Shown here: positions 23,092 through 31,298 of the stretch, in pieces | Numbering within the stretch: position 1 is the stretch's first letter | Layout of the letters: each line of letters opens with the position of its first letter | Assembly (NCBI RefSeq): GCF_003851045.1 | Contig: NZ_BFBX01000015.1 | Location: 1 to 37,544 of the forward strand | Direction: 5' to 3' | Origin: Paenibacillus sp. 598K | Lineage (GTDB): Bacteria; Bacillota; Bacilli; Paenibacillales; Paenibacillaceae | Length of the DNA stretch: 37,544 bases | Program-made: the position numbers and the translations under genes | The notes under the pieces: generated by a model | Told to the model about the DNA's origin: nothing | Databases searched by the model: none | Seen by the model: only the letters and a program-made list of their open reading frames with translations

Positions 23092-24615
23092 ATGATGAAG
23101 CAAGCGGCGCGGGACGGTCTGGAGATGCGGAACATCTCGATCGCTTTTCCTGGCGTACAGGCGCTCAGCGAGGTCGACTTCACGGCTGCCAGAGGTCGGA
23201 CGCATGCGCTCATCGGGGCTAACGGCGCGGGCAAATCGACGCTCATGAAGGTGTTGGCCGGCGCTTACGATCACTATGAGGGCGAGATCCGGGTCGATGG
23301 CGAACCGGCGCGCATCCGCAAGCCGCGCGATGCCAAGGATCTGGGCATCCAGATCGTCTATCAGGAAGTGGATACCGCCTTGATCGGCTACCTTAGCGTA
23401 GCCGAGAATATTATGCTCGACCAGACGGTCAGCGGCATGGGCAGCCGACAGGTGATCCGCTGGCGCAAGCTCCATCAGGCGGCTCAGGCGGTGCTGGACC
23501 GTCTGCGCGTCGCGATCCCGACGCGCAAGCTTGTCAGCGAGCTGACGCTTGCGGAAAAGCAGATGGTGCTGATCGCCCGGGCAGTCGCGGTCGACTGCCG
23601 TTATCTGATCCTCGACGAGCCGACGGCGCCGCTCAGCAGCAGCGAGACGACACGTCTGTTCGAGCTAGTGAGACAGCTGAGAGACGAAGGGGTCGGGATC
23701 ATCTTCATCTCGCATCGTCTGCCTGAGCTGTACGAGATCTGCGAGGACATCACGGTCATGCGGGATGGCAGGAAGGTCGCATCAGCAGCGCTCGCCGAGA
23801 TGGATCAAGCTGCCGTCGTCCAGCATATGCTGGGCCAGCGGATGGAGCAGCAGTTCCCCGAGCGCGTCTCCCAACCGGGCGATATCGCTATGGAAGTCGA
23901 GCGGTTCGGGGACGATGGGATGCTGCGGGACATCAGCCTTTACCTGAGAAGGGGAGAGGTCATAGGCCTGGCCGGTCTGGTCGGCGCAGGCAAGACGGAG
24001 CTGTGCCGCGCCTTGTTCGGAGCCAGCTCCGGCATCACCGGCGAGCTGCGGCTCCAGGGGCGCGCAGTGCGGCTGCGGACACCGCATCAAGCGGTTAGCC
24101 AGGGACTGGCGCTGATCCCGGAGGAGCGGCGGCGCGAGGGCATCTTCGTCCATGACCCGGTAGGGGCCAATCTGACGGCAGCGGCGCTATCCCGCTACTC
24201 GCGGGCGTTCGGCTGGCTCAGCCCGTCACGCGAGCGGCAGGCGTCGGCAGCGATGATCGGCAGTCTCGGCATCAAGACGCCAAGCGAGCGGACGCTCGTG
24301 CGTAATTTGTCGGGCGGCAATCAGCAGAAGGTGGCGATCGGCAAATGGCTGCTGGCCGACAGCGAGGTGTATTTGTTCGACGAGCCGACCAAGGGCGTCG
24401 ATGTCGGCGCCAAAAAGGACATCTTCGAGCTGATCGCTGACCTGGCCGCGCGTGGCAAGTCGGTCCTGTACGCCTCCAGCGAGCTTAGCGAGATTATCGG
24501 CATCACCGATCGCGTCTATGTTATGTATGACGGTCGGATCGTCCGCGAGCTGGTCACGGCCGACACGGATGAAGAAGAACTAATGGTCTATTGCACCGGG
24601 GGAGGACAAGCATGA
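23092..24615 (+). CDS. sugar ABC transporter ATP-binding protein, RbsA/MglA type
   Basis: 507 residues with two nucleotide-binding domains in one chain, standard for CUT2 importers. Domain 1: Walker A GANGAGKST at 42-50, signature-like LTLAEKQMVLIARA, Walker B YLILDEPTAPLSS near 171-183. Domain 2: Walker A-like GLVGAGKTE near 295, signature LSGGNQQKVAIGKWL near 406, Walker B VYLFDEPTKGVDVG near 425. The degenerate signature in the first half is usual for RbsA. AAGGAG lies 7 bp before the first of two consecutive ATG codons. Its stop overlaps the permease start (ATGA). Confidence 0.96.
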   Translation: MMKQAARDGLEMRNISIAFPGVQALSEVDFTAARGRTHALIGANGAGKSTLMKVLAGAYDHYEGEIRVDGEPARIRKPRDAKDLGIQIVYQEVDTALIGYLSVAENIMLDQTVSGMGSRQVIRWRKLHQAAQAVLDRLRVAIPTRKLVSELTLAEKQMVLIARAVAVDCRYLILDEPTAPLSSSETTRLFELVRQLRDEGVGIIFISHRLPELYEICEDITVMRDGRKVASAALAEMDQAAVVQHMLGQRMEQQFPERVSQPGDIAMEVERFGDDGMLRDISLYLRRGEVIGLAGLVGAGKTELCRALFGASSGITGELRLQGRAVRLRTPHQAVSQGLALIPEERRREGIFVHDPVGANLTAAALSRYSRAFGWLSPSRERQASAAMIGSLGIKTPSERTLVRNLSGGNQQKVAIGKWLLADSEVYLFDEPTKGVDVGAKKDIFELIADLAARGKSVLYASSELSEIIGITDRVYVMYDGRIVRELVTADTDEEELMVYCTGGGQA

Positions 24616-25604
24616 GTGCATCGGCTCAAGCCAAGCAGAAACCATCGTTTTCATTTCTTGATTTTATGTACAAATACGGCACGTTACTGACGATCGTCGT
24701 ACTCATAATCATATTCGGACTATTTACAGACAACTTCCTGACGAGCAGCTCGCTCATTAATATCCTGCGCCAGATCTCGATTATTACGATTATCGCCACT
24801 GGTCTGACCGTCTCGCTCGCGGTCGGCGGCTTCGATCTGTCGATCGGCTCGACGGCTTCGCTGGCCAATGCGATCGTCATCTCGCTATTCGTCTGGCATG
24901 GCCAGTCGCTCGGCGTCGGCATCGGCCTGACGATCCTGTTCTGTCTGCTCGTCGGCGTGCTCAACGCCTTCCTCGTCATTAACTTCAAGATACAGGACAT
25001 GCTCATGACGCTCGCGACGATGTTCATCTTCCAGGGCATCGCCCTGACGTATACGCGCGGAGCGACCGTGTCGCAGAACATGATCCTGCCGAGCGGCGAG
25101 TACGCCACAGGTCAGATCCCGGCGCTCTTCGGCAAGCTGGGCAAGGAGCCGTGGCTGATCGTCATCATGCTCGTGCTGGTCGTCCTCGTCCATCTGTTCC
25201 TCAACTACACCAAGCATGGACGCTATATGTACATGATCGGCGGCAACCGCGAGGCAGCGGAGCTGTCGGGCTTGCCGGTGAGCCGCTATCGGCTCGCGGC
25301 GTATCTGATCTCGGCGCTACTGGCGACGATTGGCGGCATCATGATCGGCGCGCGAGTGTTGACGGCCGAGGTGAACTCGGGCGCGCCGATGCTGATGGAT
25401 GCCGTCGCCGCCGCCTTTATCGGCTACTCCGTGCTCGGCGCGGGCAAGCCCAATGCGCTCGGCACCCTAGCCGGCTCCGTGCTGATCGGCATCCTCTCGT
25501 ATGGTCTAGTCATGATGTCCGTGCCCTACTATGCGATGGATATCGTCAAGGGCGCGGTGCTTGCTCTGGCGCTTGCGATCACTTACTACAAGCGCAAGCA
25601 TTAG
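24612..25604 (+). CDS. sugar ABC transporter permease, RbsC type
   Basis: 330 residues from the ATG at 24612, which overlaps the ATPase stop as ATGA and has GGGGGAGG 7 bp upstream. About eight to ten membrane segments are visible. Family motifs are ISIITIIATGLTVSLAVGGF followed by DLSIGS near residue 78, and MYMIGGNREAAELSGL with VSRYR, the cytoplasmic loop that contacts RbsA. The C-terminal FIGYSVLGAGKPNALGTLAG and GAVLALALAITYY are typical. It forms the channel with the ATPase and lipoprotein encoded upstream. It is the last gene before a long repeat-rich gap. Confidence 0.95.
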   Translation: MSASAQAKQKPSFSFLDFMYKYGTLLTIVVLIIIFGLFTDNFLTSSSLINILRQISIITIIATGLTVSLAVGGFDLSIGSTASLANAIVISLFVWHGQSLGVGIGLTILFCLLVGVLNAFLVINFKIQDMLMTLATMFIFQGIALTYTRGATVSQNMILPSGEYATGQIPALFGKLGKEPWLIVIMLVLVVLVHLFLNYTKHGRYMYMIGGNREAAELSGLPVSRYRLAAYLISALLATIGGIMIGARVLTAEVNSGAPMLMDAVAAAFIGYSVLGAGKPNALGTLAGSVLIGILSYGLVMMSVPYYAMDIVKGAVLALALAITYYKRKH

Positions 25605-25727
25605 ACCAATTGACTTCAAAATGCCGAGGACACACGGAATCGTTATTGGAGAAGCGAATAAGATACTTTCGAAGTCGCTTTCTTGCAGAAAGCAATTAGT
25701 GCATCTCGGAGTTTTTCGCAGAAGAGC

Positions 25728-25760
25728 TAGCTTCGAAAGCATTCGCTGTCCCCAGATTTC
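25728..25760 (+). repeat. flanking repeat, left copy
   Basis: Runs TAGCTTCGAAAGCATTCGCT, then GTCCCCAGATTTC. It matches the copy at 26099-26131 at most positions. The inverted CTGGGGACAACAGCG at 25792-25806 can pair with its CGCTGTCCCCAG part, forming a hairpin with a three-base bulge. Confidence 0.7.
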
Positions 25761-25842
25761 AAACGCAAAGCCGGTGCACAAATCAAGAGAACTGGGGACA
25801 ACAGCGATCGGAAGAACGATCCCGGACCGTGGGACCTCTAAC

Positions 25843-26090
25843 CGTCCAAACTGCCTCGACCTGTTCGAAATATCACACAAGTGGCGTCGCAAACCGTCCA
25901 AACGGCTCCGATCTGTGCGAAATATCGCACAAGTGGCGCCGCAAACCGTCCAAACGGTCCTGATCTGTGCGAAATATCGCACAAGTGGCGCCGCAAACCG
26001 TCCAAACGGCTCCGATCTGTGCGAAATATCGCACAAGTAACGCCGCAAACCGTCCAAACGGCTCCGATCTGTGCGAAATATCGCACAAGT
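25843..26090 (+). repeat. tandem array of 52-bp units, almost five copies
   Basis: Units start with CGTCC at 25843, 25895, 25947, 25999 and 26051, an exact 52-bp step. Each unit holds two nested hairpins, CCGT-CCAA-ACGG and TGTGCGA-AATA-TCGCACA, and three units also end in a GGCGCC palindrome. The first unit is the most diverged, the last is truncated. Because 52 is not a multiple of 3, the array is not a protein repeat. No spacers separate the units, so it is not CRISPR. Confidence 0.9.
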
Positions 26091-26098
26091 AGGACCAT

Positions 26099-26131
26099 TA
26101 GCTTCGAATGGTTACGCTGTCCCCGGATTTC
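26099..26131 (+). repeat. flanking repeat, right copy
   Basis: Direct copy of the 25728-25760 motif, reading TAGCTTCGAATGGTTACGCT then GTCCCCGGATTTC. It abuts the 3' end of the Nudix gene. Confidence 0.7.
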
Positions 26132-26134
26132 GGT

Positions 26135-26626
26135 CTATCCCCTATAATCGACCGAGACGGCGCTGACAGGCAGCGTACCGGTGCGCAGCCATTCTGCCGC
26201 TTGCATGACAAGCGGCGAGCAATGGTTGCTTTTTGCATCCGCCAGGGGCAACCAGAGCGCGCCCTCAGAGTCCTGCTCCTCGAACATTCTGATCGCCTCG
26301 ACGGTATCCACCCGGTTGACCTCGAAGGCATAGAGTATAGCAATATGATGGAGGTACTCGTTCGTACGATCTGCCATCGTCCAACGCACAGTGAAGTCGC
26401 ACGCCCCGACAGGCTTGCACGCGCGAGCCCGATATCCCGTTTCCTCGGCAATCTCTCTTTGCAGTCCTTGCTCCAGCGTCTCCATAGGCTCCAGTCGCCC
26501 GCCAGGCAAATCGTATTTCCCCGCATAAGGTCCCTTAATTTTGCGGATGACCAACAGGCATCCGTCTGCGATGCATATTCCATAAACTCCGATATGTCTG
26601 TGGAACGCCTCGAGCGATTCTGTCAT
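26135..26626 (-). CDS. Nudix hydrolase
   Basis: 163 residues with a complete Nudix box (GX5EX7REUXEEXGU) at residues 43-65: G43, E49, R57, E58, E61, E62 and G64 are all in place in GRLEPMETLEQGLQREIAEE followed by TGY. It begins with a strand GVYGICIADGCLLVIRKIKG and has KYDLPGG before the box. The family hydrolyses nucleoside diphosphates linked to other groups; the substrate cannot be read from the sequence. It stands alone between repeat regions on the same strand as the AraC-type gene. Confidence 0.92.
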   Translation of the reverse strand: MTESLEAFHRHIGVYGICIADGCLLVIRKIKGPYAGKYDLPGGRLEPMETLEQGLQREIAEETGYRARACKPVGACDFTVRWTMADRTNEYLHHIAILYAFEVNRVDTVEAIRMFEEQDSEGALWLPLADAKSNHCSPLVMQAAEWLRTGTLPVSAVSVDYRG

Positions 26627-26627
26627 T

Positions 26628-26816
26628 TCACCAGCCTCCTGCTTTGTTTAACAGCGCTATACTTATTCGGCATGATCTCTTAGCGCCAAGCTTCTCACGC
26701 CGCTCGTCACGTCGCTTGTCACGCCTCGCGCCACCCGTCTTGCCACGTCGCTTGTCACGCCTCACGCCACCCGTCTTGCCACGCCTCACGCCACGCAGAC
26801 CGTCCTCACCGATCAC
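26628..26816 (-). CDS. possible small basic repeat protein, doubtful
   Basis: A 62-codon frame whose GTG start overlaps the TGA stop of the AraC-type gene (GTGA), the arrangement of translational coupling. It is very rich in Arg, Lys and Gly (RRGKTGG and RRDKR repeats from the 36-bp units). No family is recognised and no independent ribosome binding site is clear. The opposite strand is open too, so it may be only a by-product of the repeat. Confidence 0.2.
   Translation of the reverse strand: MIGEDGLRGVRRGKTGGVRRDKRRGKTGGARRDKRRDERREKLGAKRSCRISIALLNKAGGW
26708..26798. repeat. 36-bp direct repeats, two and a half copies
   Basis: A unit beginning CACGTCGCTTGTCACGCCTC occurs at 26708-26743 and 26744-26779 with one base difference, and a partial copy follows to 26798. 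The unit length is a multiple of 3, so on the minus strand it encodes a basic repeat of the type RRGKTGG. Located between the Nudix and AraC-type genes. Confidence 0.75.
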
Positions 26817-29059
26817 CGCACGATGCGTTTGCGATATTCGCCGGGCGTGACGCCGGCGTAGCGCTTGAACATGCGGATGAACGAGTTCACATTGTGATAG
26901 CCGACGAGTCCGGCGACATCCTGGATGCGTAGCTCCAGATTGGCGAGATGTTCCTTGGCACGGCGGATCCGCAGGTCGTTGAGGTAGTCGCTGAAGTTGG
27001 TGCCGGTCTTCTCCTTGAACGAGCTGGAGAGATAGCCAGGCGTGATATTCAGCTTGTCCGCGACAAGGTCGAGGTTGATATCCTCATGCAGATGCTCGTC
27101 GAGATAAGCCATCACGAAGCTCGTCACCGGGTCCTTGGTCTCTTGCTTGCTCTGGATGAGCTGGGCTGCCGGCAGGACCAGCTCGCGATACCAGGCGCGG
27201 TGCTGTTCGACCGAGTAGTAGTCGCGAAGCCGCCGCAGCCGCTCCGGGTCGACAGGCAGGTCCGTGATGTTCAGCTGTGCGAGCGTCTTGTCCAGCTGCT
27301 CCGCGACGCCGCGCGCGAAGGCGAGGTAATCCTCGATCGCTGCGTCCTGCTGCTGCAGCTGCTCGAGCTGGCGATCGATCCACTCGAGGATCGCGGGCTC
27401 GCTCCCCGAGGACAAGCGCGTATGCAGCTCCTCGCTCTGCGACACCGTGAGATGGAAGGAGCGGATAACGCCGCTGCGCGGCTCGACGATGATCTGCGTG
27501 TCCTCATTGAGTCTGCGCTCCTTGAGCAGCTGCGAGAGGGAGGCGTACGCATCGGTGAATGCCGCATCCTCCGGGTAGACGGGGCTGACGGCAATCGTCA
27601 GATACATATAGTCGTCAACCTTCAGCAGCTCCTTCAGCGTCTCCAGCACATCCATCACCGCGCGCTGCGACGCCGGTCGGAACAGCAGCGACATCAGCTG
27701 GTTATGCTCCATCTGCAGCGTCACCGGCTCCTCCGTGGCGTCCTTCAGCAGGTTTTGCACCAGCTTCCACAAGAGCTGGATCTCTTGCGCGTAGTCGCGA
27801 TCGGGATGCTTGAAGTGGATCTGGTACAGCACCGCCATATACGGCCGGTTCATCTGTACACTGTCGTCAAGCTCCTTCAGATTAAGGTTCATCGGGATGT
27901 TTTTCACCTTGTTCGTATAAGCGTACTGCCGGACGAGCGTATTTTTGTTGTCCAGATCGAGCTTGATCCGCTCATTGGTCTTCAGGATATGGCTCATGCG
28001 ATCGCTGATGAGGGCGAATTCCTTGATCGAAGTCGTCGCTGTGGCGGCGCCTTGCTTGCGCTCGAGCATATCGATGATGCGCTGGATCGGATTGGTGAGC
28101 CGGACGCTGAACAGGACGGCCGTCACCAGGCTGATCAGGATCGCTGCCGAGAGCAGCGTGATCAGCAGGATGTTCAGTCGCAGCATCTCCGCTGTAATGC
28201 TGGCGATCGGCGTGACGCGCACATAGGTGAATCCGGTTGCCTCGCCTTTGGCATAAAAGTAAAACTGATCGCCGCTCCGCTCATGCAGCTTGCCCTCGGC
28301 GGCAACGGGCTGCCGAATCTCCACCGAAGCGTGGGACGAGTAGAGCAGGCTGCCTTCGCGATCGAGAATATAAAACGGCGTATTGCCGGAGTAGGCATAA
28401 GCCTGATACAGCTTGTTCACATTCATCATCAGGATGCAGTAGACATCCTCATAAGGCGCAGCCTTGACCAGCACAGGCATAAGCAAGCCAAGCGAACGCT
28501 CGGCGTTGACCGACGACTCGGTGAACCGTGCCGCAGGCAGCATCTGCAGGAAATAGTCATGCGTCTCCTGAGCCGCCCAAAATTCCGGCGGATAAGCTTC
28601 GCTCTCATAGTAGCGGCTGAACATTTGCCGGGCGTTGCTGGTGCCATCCTTCTCCAGCACATAGTCCGCGTCCTTGAAGTACAGGATGAAGTTTTCGATA
28701 TGTAAGAACGGATTGGTGTACAGCGCGATAAGCTCTTCCTTCACCTCGCCGATCACATCGTAGCGACGGTTCTCCTGCACACGGCTCAGCACGCCCATGT
28801 TGGCGACCCACTTGTCGGATTGCATGAGCGCCATCAAGGTGCTGTGCATGAGACGGAAGTGATTTTCGAAATTGCCGACCGACTGCTGGATGCCCAGCTC
28901 ATTATAACGGACGATCTCATCGTATAGCTTGTTGCGCAGGTACAGATAGCTGCCGACATTAAAGACGGCGAGCAGGATGATCACACTCAGGAAGCTCAGG
29001 ACGAGCTTGGTCAGCAGGGAACCGGAAGCCAGCCGGAATCGCGCCAGTCGTTTCATCAT
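26813..29059 (-). CDS. membrane-anchored AraC-family transcriptional regulator
   Basis: 748 residues, a YesS-like layout. Membrane helix 1 is at about 16-42 (LVLSFLSVIILLAVFNVGSY), then a roughly 250-residue extracellular sensor region, helix 2 at about 293-316 (LNILLITLLSAAILISLVTA), a linker, and a C-terminal AraC-type double helix-turn-helix at about 645-748 (INLDLVADKLNITPGYLSSS and LVGYHNVNSFIRMFKRYAGV). It probably senses an external saccharide or a binding protein and directly activates the divergent transporter operon. GGGAGGT lies 9 bp before the first of two ATG codons. Regulators of this type usually sit next to Lpl-type transporters in Paenibacillus. Confidence 0.93.
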   Translation of the reverse strand: MMKRLARFRLASGSLLTKLVLSFLSVIILLAVFNVGSYLYLRNKLYDEIVRYNELGIQQSVGNFENHFRLMHSTLMALMQSDKWVANMGVLSRVQENRRYDVIGEVKEELIALYTNPFLHIENFILYFKDADYVLEKDGTSNARQMFSRYYESEAYPPEFWAAQETHDYFLQMLPAARFTESSVNAERSLGLLMPVLVKAAPYEDVYCILMMNVNKLYQAYAYSGNTPFYILDREGSLLYSSHASVEIRQPVAAEGKLHERSGDQFYFYAKGEATGFTYVRVTPIASITAEMLRLNILLITLLSAAILISLVTAVLFSVRLTNPIQRIIDMLERKQGAATATTSIKEFALISDRMSHILKTNERIKLDLDNKNTLVRQYAYTNKVKNIPMNLNLKELDDSVQMNRPYMAVLYQIHFKHPDRDYAQEIQLLWKLVQNLLKDATEEPVTLQMEHNQLMSLLFRPASQRAVMDVLETLKELLKVDDYMYLTIAVSPVYPEDAAFTDAYASLSQLLKERRLNEDTQIIVEPRSGVIRSFHLTVSQSEELHTRLSSGSEPAILEWIDRQLEQLQQQDAAIEDYLAFARGVAEQLDKTLAQLNITDLPVDPERLRRLRDYYSVEQHRAWYRELVLPAAQLIQSKQETKDPVTSFVMAYLDEHLHEDINLDLVADKLNITPGYLSSSFKEKTGTNFSDYLNDLRIRRAKEHLANLELRIQDVAGLVGYHNVNSFIRMFKRYAGVTPGEYRKRIVR

Positions 29060-29135
29060 TGTTGTACTACCTCCCGGGTCATGGCGATGAATCGCTTCGA
29101 AATCCTTCTAACGCGATATATTAGCTAACATCATT

Positions 29136-29147
29136 ATGAAGCTTCAT
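29136..29147. promoter_or_regulatory. palindrome in the divergent AraC-transporter region
   Basis: ATGAAGCTTCAT is a perfect 12-bp palindrome followed by an AT-rich TATATATATG stretch, about 66-100 bp upstream of the predicted transporter promoter. A regulator site is possible, though AraC proteins usually bind direct repeats. Confidence 0.3.
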
Positions 29148-29212
29148 TATATATATGATAGCGTTTTAAGCCCTTCAGAAACAATATGCACTTTTCATAT
29201 TCCATCTACATC

Positions 29213-29241
29213 TTTGCGAGAATCGCCGATTTGTGTATACT
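29213..29241 (+). promoter_or_regulatory. candidate promoter of the Lpl-type transporter operon
   Basis: TATACT (29236-29241, 5/6) lies 17 bp after TTTGCG (29213-29218, 3/6). The weak -35 fits a promoter needing an activator such as the divergent AraC-type protein. It would leave a leader of about 105 bases. Confidence 0.45.
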
Positions 29242-29353
29242 TCCCGCATGTTGGCGATAGCTTTTCACTTGCTGCGCTAGCTATACTCGGTGTACAGGTC
29301 CTCCGCCGTCAGACGGAACGCAGGACGATATCTAGCGACGAGGAGACATGCGT

Positions 29354-30319
29354 ATGGCGCAAGCAAATTCAACACCTAACATGGTCAGGAAGGTGAATGT
29401 TAGACCGGAACGCAAATCGCGGATGGCGCGGCTGTGGCAAAACAACAAGTATTTGTGGTTCTTGTTCCTGCCCTGCCTGATCTACTTTATCTTGTTCCGC
29501 TACGTGCCGATGTTTGGTCTGATCATCACCTTCAAGGATTACAACCTGTTCAAGGGCATATGGGAGAGCAAGTGGGTCGGCTTCAAGTACTATAAGATGT
29601 TTCTGGACAATCCCGACTTTCTCCTGCTCATGAAAAACACCTTCTTGCTTGGTCTGTACAAGTTGGTGTTCGGATTCCCGGCGCCGATCATCCTGGCGCT
29701 CTTGCTCAATGAGCTGAAAAACGCCGTCTTCAAACGATTTGTACAAACGGTCAGCTATCTGCCTCACTTCATCTCGAACGTCATCGTCGCGAGTATGGCG
29801 ATCATGTTCCTCTCTCCCTCCGGCGGACTGATCAATAACCTACTCGGCATGTTCGGCGTCGGACCGATCAACTTTATGATGAAGCCGGAGATGTTCCGCG
29901 GCGTCTATGTCCTCTCCGAGATCTGGCAGCATATCGGCTGGGAGACGATCATCTACCTTGCCGCCCTGACTGCCGTCGATCCTCGACTGTACGAAGCGGC
30001 CAGCATCGACGGCGCGAGCCGGATGCGCAAGCTGTGGCATGTGACCTTGCCAGGTATCTCGCCGGCGATCGTCATCACGCTTATCCTGAACATCGGCAAG
30101 GTGCTGGAGATCGGCTTCGAAAAGGTGTTCCTGATGCAAAATCCGGCGATCTACGAGACAGCGGATATTATCAGCACCTATGTGTATCGGGTCGGGATGG
30201 AGCAGGGCAACTTCAGCTACGGCGCCTCCATCGATCTGTTCATGGGCATCATCAGTCTGGTGTTCATCTATGGCGCCAATCAGTTCAGCCGACGAGTCAG
30301 CGAGACCAGTCTATGGTAA
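29354..30319 (+). CDS. ABC transporter permease, LplB/YteP type
   Basis: 321 residues from the ATG at 29354, which has GAGGAG about 8 bp upstream; the in-frame ATG at 29348 is too close to it. About six membrane segments are seen, starting with YLWFLFLPCLIYFILFRYVP. Family motifs are MFGLIITFKDYNLFKGI and the EAA loop YEAASIDGASRMRKLWHVTL near residue 215. It pairs with the LplC-type permease encoded 16 bp downstream and the binding lipoprotein encoded after it. No ATPase gene is in the operon. Confidence 0.94.
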   Translation: MAQANSTPNMVRKVNVRPERKSRMARLWQNNKYLWFLFLPCLIYFILFRYVPMFGLIITFKDYNLFKGIWESKWVGFKYYKMFLDNPDFLLLMKNTFLLGLYKLVFGFPAPIILALLLNELKNAVFKRFVQTVSYLPHFISNVIVASMAIMFLSPSGGLINNLLGMFGVGPINFMMKPEMFRGVYVLSEIWQHIGWETIIYLAALTAVDPRLYEAASIDGASRMRKLWHVTLPGISPAIVITLILNIGKVLEIGFEKVFLMQNPAIYETADIISTYVYRVGMEQGNFSYGASIDLFMGIISLVFIYGANQFSRRVSETSLW

Positions 30320-30335
30320 GGGGAGGGAGAGACGC

Positions 30336-31202
30336 ATGTTAAGGAAGCTAAGTCTGTTTAATGTGATCAGTACATTCATCCTGCTGTTTGTTGTCGTCGT
30401 CACGTTGTATCCCTTCGTCCACATGCTGGCGGTATCGCTCAGCTCCGACGTCCATGTCATGCGCAACGAGGTCAGTCTGTGGCCCAAGGGACTCAACTTC
30501 AAGATGTATGAGATCGTACTAGGCGATCCGAAGATTTGGACCGCGTACAAAAATACGCTCATCTACACCGTGCTCGGCACGATCATCGCGATGGTCGTTA
30601 CCTCGATGGGGGCCTATTCCTTATCGCGGCCGCAGATGGCCTTCCGTACGCCGCTGACGATGCTGATCGTCTTCACGATGTTTTTTAGCGGCGGCATGAT
30701 CCCGACGTTCCTGGTCGTCCGCTCGCTGGGCCTCGTCGATACGTTATGGGGCATGGTGCTGCCCGGCGCGGTCAGCACATGGAATCTTATTCTGATGCGC
30801 ACCTTTTTCTCCGGCATCCCGCGCGAGCTGGAGGAGTCGGGGCGGATCGACGGACTTAACGACATCGGTATTTTCATGAGGATCATCGTTCCGCTGTCCA
30901 AAGCGTCCTTCGCGACGATCGCGCTGTTTTACGCGGTCGGACTGTGGAACAATTTCATATTCCCGCTGCTGTACTTGCGTTCGCAGGATATGTTCCCGCT
31001 GCAGGTGCTGCTGCGCAACCTGGTCCTGGCCGGAAGCGTCAGCTCCGGCGACGTCACCCGGATCGGGGGTGATAACCAGATTGTCGAGGAGTCGCTGAAG
31101 TTCGCCACCATTATGGTGTCAACCTTGCCGATCCTCATCGTATATCCGTTCATTCAGAAGTATTTCGTCAAGGGGGCCATGATCGGCGCGGTCAAAGGCT
31201 AA
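30336..31202 (+). CDS. ABC transporter permease, LplC/YtcP type
   Basis: 288 residues from the ATG at 30336, with GGGGAGGG about 8 bp upstream; the frame is open far into the previous gene but without family similarity. Membrane segments begin at VISTFILLFVVVVTLYPFVH. The EAA-like loop is ELEESGRIDGLNDIGIFMRI near residue 165, with Glu-Ser in place of the usual Glu-Ala-Ala, common for this subfamily. The C-terminal YPFIQKYFVKGAMIGAVKG is characteristic of LplC proteins. It is the second channel subunit of the oligosaccharide importer. Confidence 0.94.
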   Translation: MLRKLSLFNVISTFILLFVVVVTLYPFVHMLAVSLSSDVHVMRNEVSLWPKGLNFKMYEIVLGDPKIWTAYKNTLIYTVLGTIIAMVVTSMGAYSLSRPQMAFRTPLTMLIVFTMFFSGGMIPTFLVVRSLGLVDTLWGMVLPGAVSTWNLILMRTFFSGIPRELEESGRIDGLNDIGIFMRIIVPLSKASFATIALFYAVGLWNNFIFPLLYLRSQDMFPLQVLLRNLVLAGSVSSGDVTRIGGDNQIVEESLKFATIMVSTLPILIVYPFIQKYFVKGAMIGAVKG

Positions 31203-31298
31203 GCCTGACTGCGCTGCTCGGCGCACGGGGGCGCGCTTGCGCGATCGCGTGCTGCCGGGGTATGCTGTCCACAACAATATGAGGGAGAGAACACAGCG

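Larger units (their letters stand above)
25605..26134. other. 530-bp gene-free region with several repeat types
   Basis: Between the permease and the Nudix gene no supported gene is present. It holds a small hairpin GCTTTC-TTGCA-GAAAGC (25677-25693), a 33-base motif in two direct copies (25728-25760 and 26099-26131), an inverted partial copy of it (25792-25806) and the 52-bp tandem array between them. Frames open across it on both strands are caused by the repeats and lack ribosome binding sites. Confidence 0.75.

Noticed and set aside
25506..26057. 183-codon minus-strand frame across the 52-bp repeats
   Set aside because: The frame runs through the repeats in shifting registers because 52 is not a multiple of 3, crosses into the permease gene antisense and has no ribosome binding site. 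The part at about 25620-25800 might be a decayed dispersed element, but no family could be named.
25843..26090. CRISPR array
   Set aside because: Units are contiguous with no unique spacers, and no cas gene is in the window.
26948..28705. 585-codon plus-strand frame
   Set aside because: Antisense to the AraC-type regulator, whose domains are unambiguous; composition is rich in Leu, Arg and Asp as typical for such shadows.
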